Below, in pieces: positions 4,825 through 10,031 of a stretch of DNA of 10,031 bases. Source of the stretch: DASRSS01 sp035656335 (GTDB lineage Bacteria; Actinomycetota; Actinomycetes; Mycobacteriales; Jatrophihabitantaceae); NCBI GenBank assembly GCA_035656335.1, contig DASRSS010000138.1:1-10031 (forward strand). The letters run 5' to 3'. The notes beneath the pieces are model-generated. The model was not told the origin of the DNA. It saw only the letters and a program-made list of their open reading frames with translations, and did not search any database. Each line of letters begins with the position of its first letter. Position 1 is the stretch's first letter. The translations under genes were made by a program, and so were the position numbers.

Positions 4825-5582
4825 GGGCCGGCACGTCCGGGGACGGGTCCGGCGAGCAGCCCACGGGCGCCCCCGACACCGGCCGCGACCGGGCGGGCGA
4901 CGCGGCGACCGAGCCTGACCGGACCACCGATCTGCGCGAGACGTACCGCCAGCAGATGCTCGCGAGCATCGGCGGCTGGTCCGGCACGCTGATCACGGCG
5001 CTGCCCACGGTCGTGTTCGTGATCGTCAACGCGCTCACCAGCCTGCGCCCGGCCATCGTCGCCGCGATCGGCACGGCCGTCGTGCTCGCCGGCTACCGCC
5101 TCGCCCGCAAGCAGTCGGTGCAGCAGGTCGTCTCGGCGCTGTTCGGCGTGCTGATCGCCGCTCTTATTGCGGCGCGCACCGGGCAGGCCCGCGGCTACTT
5201 CCTGCTCGGCATCTGGACCAGCTTCCTGTACGCGGTGCCGTTCGCCGTGTCGCTGGTGGTGCGCCGCCCGCTCGTCGGCCTGCTGTGGGAGTTCCTCGAC
5301 CCGACGCCGGGCAGCGACGAGACGCCCTGGTACCGGCGCCGCCCGCTCTTGCTCGCGTACAGCCTGGCGACGCTGGCCGGGCTGGTGCTGTTCCTCGCGC
5401 GCGGGATCGTCCAGGCGACCCTCTACGGCCACGACGCGACCGGTTGGCTGGCGTTCGCGCGGGTCGCGATGGGCTACCCGCTGTACATCCTCGCCGTCGG
5501 CTTCGCGTTCCTCGTCGTGCGCCGGGCGCGCACGAAGCTAGCCGATGACGGCGCGACGGATCGCGGGCTCGGTCTCCGGTAG
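4812..5582 (+). CDS. DUF3159 family multi-pass membrane protein
   Basis: This 256-residue integral membrane protein has a hydrophilic, Gly/Asp-rich N-terminus of about 55 residues. Roughly six hydrophobic segments follow (about 58-76, 79-97, 104-122, 129-150, 177-201, 213-236). The DUF3159 signature regions include GGWSGTLITALPTVVFV before and within the first segment, the LLWEFLDPTPG motif (157-167) between segments four and five, and WYRRRPLL (173-180). Function is unknown; the M. tuberculosis counterpart is Rv2693c. The start is uncertain. GTG 4812, overlapping the end of the OB-fold gene by 13 nt, allows translational coupling, while ATG 4956 would remove 48 residues of non-conserved tail. 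Its last 45 nt overlap the 3' end of the convergent ceoC. Confidence 0.83.
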   Translation: MWGLRAGTSGDGSGEQPTGAPDTGRDRAGDAATEPDRTTDLRETYRQQMLASIGGWSGTLITALPTVVFVIVNALTSLRPAIVAAIGTAVVLAGYRLARKQSVQQVVSALFGVLIAALIAARTGQARGYFLLGIWTSFLYAVPFAVSLVVRRPLVGLLWEFLDPTPGSDETPWYRRRPLLLAYSLATLAGLVLFLARGIVQATLYGHDATGWLAFARVAMGYPLYILAVGFAFLVVRRARTKLADDGATDRGLGLR

Positions 5583-6194
5583 CGCGACGAACAACAGCTC
5601 GTCGCCGACCTCCAGCGGCTCCTCCGGCGTCGGGCTGATCACCCGGGTGCCGCGCACGATCACGACCAGGGCCGCGTCCCGCGGCAGCTCGAGGTCCCGC
5701 ACGGCCCGTCCGGAGCAGGGCGCCCCGTCCGGCAGGGTGACCTCGACCAGATTCGCCTGGCCCTGGCGCAGCCCGAACAGCCGGACCACGTCGCCGACCT
5801 CGACAGCCTCCTCGACGAGCGCGGCGATCACGCGCGGCGTCGACACCGCGACGTCCACGCCCCACGCCTCCGTGAACAGCCACTCGTTGGACGGGTGGTT
5901 GATGCGGGACACGACTCGCCGCACCGAGAACTCGGTCTTGGACAGCAGCGAGACCACCAGGTTCGCCTTGTCGTCACCGGTGACGCTGACGACGACGTCG
6001 AAGGACTGCAGCTCGGCCTTCTCCAGGTTCGCGACCTCGCACGCGTCGCCCAGCAGGAACTGCGCCCCCGGCACGGCCTCCGGCCGCACCTTCGCCGGGT
6101 CCTTGTCGATCAGCAACACGTCGTGCGAGTTCTGCAGCAGCTCGCGGGCGATCGACCGGCCGACGGACCCGGCTCCCGCGATCGCGACCTTCAC
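5538..6194 (-). CDS. ceoC: TrkA-family potassium uptake regulatory protein (CeoC-like)
   Basis: This 218-residue cytosolic protein has an N-terminal RCK_N Rossmann domain (about 1-120). It has the GAGSVG nucleotide motif at 7-12 and an acidic residue closing the second strand (D30 in LLID), which favours NAD(H) over NADP. An RCK_C domain follows at about 135-212. RCK proteins gate K+ transporters or channels in response to nucleotides, and RCK_C domains in several Gram-positive bacteria bind cyclic di-AMP; whether this one does is unknown. The GTG start at 6194 has a GGGAGGA 6 nt upstream, and it overlaps the ceoB stop as GTGA, so the two are translationally coupled. It aligns in order with M. 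tuberculosis ceoC (Rv2692). Its 3' end overlaps DUF3159 by 45 nt. Confidence 0.88.
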   Translation of the reverse strand: MKVAIAGAGSVGRSIARELLQNSHDVLLIDKDPAKVRPEAVPGAQFLLGDACEVANLEKAELQSFDVVVSVTGDDKANLVVSLLSKTEFSVRRVVSRINHPSNEWLFTEAWGVDVAVSTPRVIAALVEEAVEVGDVVRLFGLRQGQANLVEVTLPDGAPCSGRAVRDLELPRDAALVVIVRGTRVISPTPEEPLEVGDELLFVALPETEPAIRRAVIG

Positions 6195-6859
6195 TGCCGT
6201 CCTCCCTCGGGTGGGCGGCCGGCCACGTCCTGCAGCAGACTCACTTGCTCGTCGGTGACGAACGCGTGCAGGCTGTCGCCGGCCTGGATCAGCGTGGACA
6301 CCGTCGGCAGCACGCCGGTGCCGAACCGGGTCAGCATGCCGACGCGCGAGCCGGTGGCGGCCTCGAAGTCGGTGACCGCGTGCCCGACCCAGCCCTCGTG
6401 CGGTGCCACCTGGACGAGCGCGACCGCCCCGGACGGGTCCCGCCAGGCCTCCGCGGTCGTCTCCCCGAGCAGCGCCTTCAGCAGCCGGTTCGCGGTCCAC
6501 GGCACGGTGGCCACGGTCGGGATGCCCAGCCGCTCATACACCTCGGCGCGCTTCGGGTCGTAGATGCGGGCGACCACCTTCTGCACCGCGAACGTCTCGC
6601 GCGCCACCCGCGCCGCGATGATGTTCGAGTTGTCGCCGCTGCTGACGGCCGCGAACGCCGCCGCGTGCTCGATGCCGGCCGAGATGAGCGTGTCGCGGTC
6701 GAAGCCGATCCCCTGGATCGCCCGGCCCGGAAACTCCTCGCCGAGGCGGCGGAACGCGTGCGCGTCCTGGTCGATCACGGCCACGCTGTGGTCGAGCCGG
6801 GCGAGGTTCTGCGCCAGGGAGCTGCCGACGCGGCCGCAGCCCATGATCACGATGTGCAC
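6191..6859 (-). CDS. ceoB: TrkA-family potassium uptake regulatory protein (CeoB-like)
   Basis: This 222-residue paralogue of the next gene has the same two-domain layout. An RCK_N Rossmann domain carries GCGRVG at 7-12 and D30 at the end of strand two (AVID), and an RCK_C domain follows at about 143-210. A pair of similar but distinct RCK proteins suggests a hetero-oligomeric gating ring on a K+ transporter. No TrkH/KtrB-type membrane subunit lies in the window; the divergent KimA-like permease is the only K+ transport candidate nearby. The GTG at 6859 (VHIVIMGCG) is preferred because the family begins at this strand and a GAGGAG-like site lies about 10 nt upstream (6870-6875). The 4-nt GTGA overlap with ceoC shows an operon. 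Syntenic with M. tuberculosis ceoB (Rv2691). Confidence 0.88.
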   Translation of the reverse strand: MHIVIMGCGRVGSSLAQNLARLDHSVAVIDQDAHAFRRLGEEFPGRAIQGIGFDRDTLISAGIEHAAAFAAVSSGDNSNIIAARVARETFAVQKVVARIYDPKRAEVYERLGIPTVATVPWTANRLLKALLGETTAEAWRDPSGAVALVQVAPHEGWVGHAVTDFEAATGSRVGMLTRFGTGVLPTVSTLIQAGDSLHAFVTDEQVSLLQDVAGRPPEGGRQ

Positions 6860-6886
6860 CGACGGCCAACTCCTCTCGCGCGCGCT

Positions 6887-6903
6887 GACGACTCCGAGTC
6901 GTC
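6887..6903. promoter_or_regulatory. 17-bp palindrome in the ceoB/permease divergent region (candidate operator)
   Basis: GACGACTC at 6887-6894 and GAGTCGTC at 6896-6903 are perfect inverted repeats around a single central base. The site lies 28 nt upstream of the ceoB start codon. It falls just downstream of the candidate ceoB -10 (6915-6920), where a dimeric repressor would block transcription. As RNA it could also fold into a short leader hairpin. I do not recognise the consensus. Confidence 0.5.
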
Positions 6904-6914
6904 CCAGCCAGTGG

Positions 6915-6920
6915 ACGCTA
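6915..6920 (-). promoter_or_regulatory. Candidate -10 (TAGCGT) for the ceoBC operon
   Basis: The minus strand reads TAGCGT preceded by TTGTG. Transcription would begin near 6908 and leave a leader of about 49 nt carrying the palindrome and the ribosome binding site. No clear -35 is seen. Confidence 0.35.
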
Positions 6921-6967
6921 CACAACATCCCGCGCGGAGTCGGCACGTGACGGGGCCCGACGGTGCG

Positions 6968-6973
6968 TATTGT
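6968..6973 (+). promoter_or_regulatory. Candidate leaderless -10 (TATTGT) for the KimA-like permease
   Basis: TATTGT is followed by 7 nt and then the GTG at 6981. This hexamer decides the start choice: the upstream in-frame GTGs at 6963 and 6972 would lie before or inside the -10. No Shine-Dalgarno sequence precedes any of the three. A weak GTGACG at 6947-6952 could serve as -35 with 15-nt spacing. Confidence 0.45.
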
Positions 6974-6980
6974 GCGCGTC

Positions 6981-8963
6981 GTGGCACTTGCGACCCGCGT
7001 GTTGAAGCGGCTGATCATCGGCAGCCCGGTGCGCTCGGAGCAGGCGGGTCACTCCCTGCTGGCCAAGCGGCTGGCGCTGCCGATCTTCGCCAGCGACGCG
7101 TTGTCCAGCGTGGCGTACGCCGTTCAGGAGATCCTGCTCGTGCTGACCGTGGCGGGCGCGGCGTATCTCTACATGACGCCGTGGATCGCGGTCGCCGTGG
7201 CCATCCTGATGACCACCGTGGTCGCGTCCTACCGCCAGCTGGTGCGCGCCTATCCGACCGGTGGCGGCGACTACGAGGTGGCGACCACCAACCTTGGCAA
7301 GCCGGCAGGTGTGGTCGTGGCCAGCGCGCTGCTGGTCGACTACGTGATGACGGTGGCGGTGTCGATCTCGTCCGGCGTTGACAACATCATCTCGGCGCTG
7401 CCCGGGCTGCACCCGTACCGGGTCACGCTCGCGCTCGCGTTCGTGGTGATCCTGGCCGCGGTGAACCTGCGCGGCATCCGGGAGGCCGGCCTCGCGTTCG
7501 CGGCGCCCACCTACCTGTTCGCCACCGGCATCTTCATCATGATCATCACCGGGCTGATCCGGCTGGCCGTCGGCAGCCGTCCGGTCGCCGAGAGCGCCCA
7601 CTACGGCATCCACGCGCAGAGCGGCTACACGGCACTCGGCGCGCTGGCACTGATCTTCTTCGTGCTGCGCGCGTTCGCGTCCGGGTGTACGGCGCTGACC
7701 GGTGTCGAGGCGATCGCGAACGGCGTGCCGGCGTTCAAGCCGCCGAAGGCGCGCAACGCGCAGAAGACGCTGGTGGCGATGGGCGCCATCGCGATCACCA
7801 TGCTGCTCGGCATCACCGTCCTCGCCGTGATCAGCAAGGTGCACATCACCGATCCGACGCTGAACAGCTGCAAGCTGATCGGGGTCAGCAACTGCGCGCA
7901 CACGCCGCAGCGGACCGTGATCGCGCAGGTCGCGTCGGCCGTGCTCGGCGGGCACCATTCGTTCGGGTTCTTCTACATCCAGGCGACGACCGCGCTGATC
8001 CTGGTGCTCGCGGCGAACACCGCGTTCAACGGCTTCCCGCTGCTGGGCTCGATCCTCGCGCGCGACAAGAACCTGCCGACGCAGCTGCGCACGCGCGGCG
8101 ACCGGCTCGCGTACAGCAACGGCATCGTCATGCTGGCCGTGGTTGCGGCCATCCTGATCGCGATCTACAAGGCGGACGTCACCCGGCTGATCCAGCTGTA
8201 CATCATCGGCGTCTTCACATCGTTCACCCTGGGCCAGACCGGCATGGTGCGGCACTGGAACCGGGCACTGCGGGCCGAGCGGGATCCGTCCGAGCGTCGC
8301 CGCATGCAACGCTCGCGGTTGATCAACGGTTTCGGCGCCTCGCTGTCCGGCATCGTGCTGATCATCGTGATCATCACGAAGTTCACCAAGGGCGCCTACC
8401 TCGTACTGATCGCGATGCCGATCCTGTACGCGCTGATGCGTGCGATCAACAAGCACTACGAGCGGGTCGCGGCCGAGCTGGTCAGCGACGAGGTCGGCCT
8501 GACGCTCCCGCCGCGCAACCACGTGATCGTGCTGGTCTCCAAGGCGCACAAGCCGACGCTGCGCGCGCTGTCCTACGCCCGCGCGATGCGGCCGGACACG
8601 CTCACCGCGCTGACCGTTAACGTCGAGGACGACGAGACCCGTGGGCTGCTCGCCGAGTGGGAGCGGCACGACCTGCCGGTTCCGCTCACCGTGCTCGAGT
8701 CGCCGTACCGCGAGGTGACGCGTCCGATCATCGGCTACCTGAAGAAGCTGCGCGCCGAGAACCCACGCGACGTCGTGAGCGTGTTCATCCCGGAGTACGT
8801 CGTCGGGCACTGGTGGGAACAGCTGCTGCACAACCAGTCGGCGCTGCGGCTGAAGGGACGGCTGCTGTTCCTGCCCGGCGTCATGGTCACCAGCGTGCCG
8901 TGGCAGCTGGACTCGGCGGCCGTGCCCAGCGCCGGTCCGCAGCAGCCCGCCCGTACCGGCTGA
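6981..8963 (+). CDS. APC-superfamily permease, KimA-like potassium importer
   Basis: This 660-residue protein has about 12 membrane segments up to residue 485 and a soluble C-terminal domain of about 150 residues. It follows my memory of Bacillus subtilis KimA (YdaO), a proton-coupled K+ importer, along its whole length. Shared stretches include ASDALSSVAY (38-46), SYRQ...AYPTGGG, LLVDYVMTVAVS (118-128), SGCTALTGVEAI (234-245), the AANT..N.FP segment, GDRLAYSNGI and, in the tail, LHNQSALRLKGRLL (616-629). Residues matching the recalled KimA K+ site (D36, Y43, D117, Y118, T121, T230) are all present as D39, Y46, D120, Y121, T124 and T240. An extra outside loop with C297 and C305 differs from KimA. 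The M. tuberculosis counterpart by position is Rv2690c. Amino-acid transport, the generic APC label, is less likely. It is divergent from ceoBC, and 4 nt separate it from the downstream methyltransferase gene. Confidence 0.88.
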   Translation: MALATRVLKRLIIGSPVRSEQAGHSLLAKRLALPIFASDALSSVAYAVQEILLVLTVAGAAYLYMTPWIAVAVAILMTTVVASYRQLVRAYPTGGGDYEVATTNLGKPAGVVVASALLVDYVMTVAVSISSGVDNIISALPGLHPYRVTLALAFVVILAAVNLRGIREAGLAFAAPTYLFATGIFIMIITGLIRLAVGSRPVAESAHYGIHAQSGYTALGALALIFFVLRAFASGCTALTGVEAIANGVPAFKPPKARNAQKTLVAMGAIAITMLLGITVLAVISKVHITDPTLNSCKLIGVSNCAHTPQRTVIAQVASAVLGGHHSFGFFYIQATTALILVLAANTAFNGFPLLGSILARDKNLPTQLRTRGDRLAYSNGIVMLAVVAAILIAIYKADVTRLIQLYIIGVFTSFTLGQTGMVRHWNRALRAERDPSERRRMQRSRLINGFGASLSGIVLIIVIITKFTKGAYLVLIAMPILYALMRAINKHYERVAAELVSDEVGLTLPPRNHVIVLVSKAHKPTLRALSYARAMRPDTLTALTVNVEDDETRGLLAEWERHDLPVPLTVLESPYREVTRPIIGYLKKLRAENPRDVVSVFIPEYVVGHWWEQLLHNQSALRLKGRLLFLPGVMVTSVPWQLDSAAVPSAGPQQPARTG

Positions 8964-8967
8964 GCCG

Positions 8968-10031
8968 ATGGCGACGGGCGAACCGCTGACCGGCGCGCAG
9001 GTCGAGCTGGATGTCGGTGCTCCGGCGCACGGCGGGCACTGCGTGGCGCGGCTGGACGGACCGAACGGGCGCGTGGTGTTCGTGCGGCACGCGCTGCCCG
9101 GTGAACGGGTGCGGGCGGTCGTGACCGAGGACCACGGCTCGTACTGCCGCGCCGACGCCGTCGAGGTGCTGACCGCGTCGCCGGACCGGGTGCCCGCGCC
9201 GTGCCCGCACGCCGGACCCGGGCGCTGCGGCGGCTGCGACTGGCAGCATGCGAGCGCGGACGCCCAGCGCGAGCTCAAGGCCGCGGTGGTGCGCGAGCAG
9301 TTCGCGCGCGTGGCGAAGCTGGACGTATCCGGGCTGCTGCCCGGTGTCGAACCCCTGCCCGGCGGCCTGCTCGGCTGGCGCACCCGCATCACGTTCGCGG
9401 TCGACCGGGCCGGGCGTCCGGGCCTGCACCGGCACCGCTCGCACGAGGACGCGCTCATGGCCGCGTGCCCGCTCGGCGTGGCCGGCGTCGGCGACACGGA
9501 CGCGCTGCACCGGCAGTGGCCGGGCGTCACGGGTGTGGAGGCGGTGCGTGGCGACGCGCCCGACGTCGCACTGCTCGCGCACCGGCCCGGTCGCCGCGGC
9601 CGCCAGGCCCGCGGCCGGCGCCCCCCGGACGTCGTCGAGCCGGTCGCGGGGCCCGAGACGGTCACCTACCGGGTCGGCCAGCGCGAGTTCACCGTCGACG
9701 CCGGCGGGTTCTGGCAGGTGCACCCGGCAGCGGCCGAGACGTTCAGCACCGCGCTGCTCGACGCGCTGGCGCCGCACCCGGGGGAGTCCGCGCTCGATCT
9801 CTTCAGCGGCGCCGGGCTGCTCACGGCCGCGCTGGCCGACGCGGTCGGCCCGACCGGGCGGGTGCTGGGTGTCGAGTCCTCGGCCGCGGCGGTCGCGAAC
9901 GCGGCCACCAACCTGGCCGCGACCCCGTGGGCCACGGTCTCGTGCGGACGGGTCGACGCGGCGCTGGTCGGTGAGCTGGCCGCACAGCTCGGCGCCGGGC
10001 CGGACCTGGTCGTGCTCGACCCGCCGCGCGC
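8968..10031 (+). CDS. TRAM-domain class I SAM-dependent RNA methyltransferase (TrmA/RlmD family), 3' end missing
   Basis: The frame stays open from the ATG at 8968 to the window end (354 complete codons). A TRAM RNA-binding domain occupies about residues 9-66. A cysteine set (C79, C87, C90 in the CGGC region, then C167 in AACPLG) resembles the 4Fe-4S site of RlmD. An unusually Arg-rich loop spans about 206-218. The methyltransferase domain begins with GGFWQVHP, continues with the SAM motif LDLFSGAG (276-283) and reaches the active-site DPPR at 351-354. Members transfer a methyl group from S-adenosylmethionine to C5 of uridine in rRNA or tRNA. The catalytic Cys and base Glu lie beyond the window, so the exact target is open. 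The M. tuberculosis counterpart by position is Rv2689c. It starts 4 nt after the permease stop, so it is probably co-transcribed. Confidence 0.88.
   Translation, partial: MATGEPLTGAQVELDVGAPAHGGHCVARLDGPNGRVVFVRHALPGERVRAVVTEDHGSYCRADAVEVLTASPDRVPAPCPHAGPGRCGGCDWQHASADAQRELKAAVVREQFARVAKLDVSGLLPGVEPLPGGLLGWRTRITFAVDRAGRPGLHRHRSHEDALMAACPLGVAGVGDTDALHRQWPGVTGVEAVRGDAPDVALLAHRPGRRGRQARGRRPPDVVEPVAGPETVTYRVGQREFTVDAGGFWQVHPAAAETFSTALLDALAPHPGESALDLFSGAGLLTAALADAVGPTGRVLGVESSAAAVANAATNLAATPWATVSCGRVDAALVGELAAQLGAGPDLVVLDPPR

Noticed and set aside
5538..6859. ceoB and ceoC as fragments of one frameshifted full-length TrkA
   Set aside because: Each has its own complete RCK_N and RCK_C domain, its own GxGxxG motif and a ribosome binding site, as in the two-gene ceoBC arrangement of mycobacteria.
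6860..6980. A ydaO/kimA-type cyclic di-AMP riboswitch upstream of the KimA-like gene
   Set aside because: The intergenic region is only about 120 nt, the proposed permease transcript is leaderless, and I see none of the paired helices expected of that riboswitch.
6918..9665. Minus-strand open frame of 915 codons antisense to the permease and methyltransferase genes
   Set aside because: It lies opposite two well-supported genes, reads as low-complexity Arg/Gly/Gln/His/Asp-rich sequence with no domain, and long antisense frames are expected in high-GC DNA.

Overview
This is a very GC-rich window (about 70% G+C by eye) from an actinomycete chromosome, probably Pseudonocardiales or a near relative. 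Most codons end in G or C. The gene order and strand pattern match, with one insertion and one absence, the Mycobacterium tuberculosis block I remember as Rv2701c (suhB) to Rv2689c. This is a conserved core neighbourhood. I see no transposon, prophage, CRISPR array, rRNA or tRNA.

Layout: 1-669 (+) is the C-terminal part of an inositol monophosphatase (suhB-like). 685-1317 (-) is a Cei-like membrane-anchored LytR_C protein. 1318-1617 is a divergent intergenic region with promoter candidates, including one of sigma-R/sigma-H type. 1618-1926 (+) is a DUF4193 zinc-ribbon protein, whose stop codon lies inside a 16-bp hairpin shared with the stop codon of the next gene. 1956-2741 (-) is an SDR oxidoreductase, the one extra gene relative to M. 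tuberculosis, behind 2763-3227 (-), a DUF3093 membrane protein. 3253-5582 (+) is a run of dut, DUF3710, a small OB-fold protein and DUF3159. 5538-6859 (-) holds the two TrkA/RCK potassium-regulatory proteins (ceoB, ceoC). 6981-8963 (+) is an APC-superfamily permease closely resembling the potassium importer KimA. 8968-10031 (+) is the start of a TRAM-domain RNA methyltransferase, cut by the window end.

Functional themes: the right half looks like a potassium module, with two cytosolic RCK gating proteins divergent from a KimA-type importer that keeps the K+-site residues I recall from Bacillus subtilis KimA. A 17-bp palindrome lies in the shared intergenic region. The middle is a nucleotide-pool gene (dut) coupled to three conserved proteins of unknown role. 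The left side concerns inositol phosphate metabolism and the cell envelope.

Strand switches are frequent (six). Several genes have a TANNNT hexamer 6-8 nt before the start codon and no convincing Shine-Dalgarno sequence, the pattern of leaderless transcription common in actinobacteria. DUF3093 and dut appear to share one overlapping bidirectional -10 element. The window is mostly known core genome. The points most worth a second look are the KimA-RCK pairing with its palindrome, the bidirectional leaderless promoter, the sigma-R-type promoter and the stop-codon-sharing hairpin.
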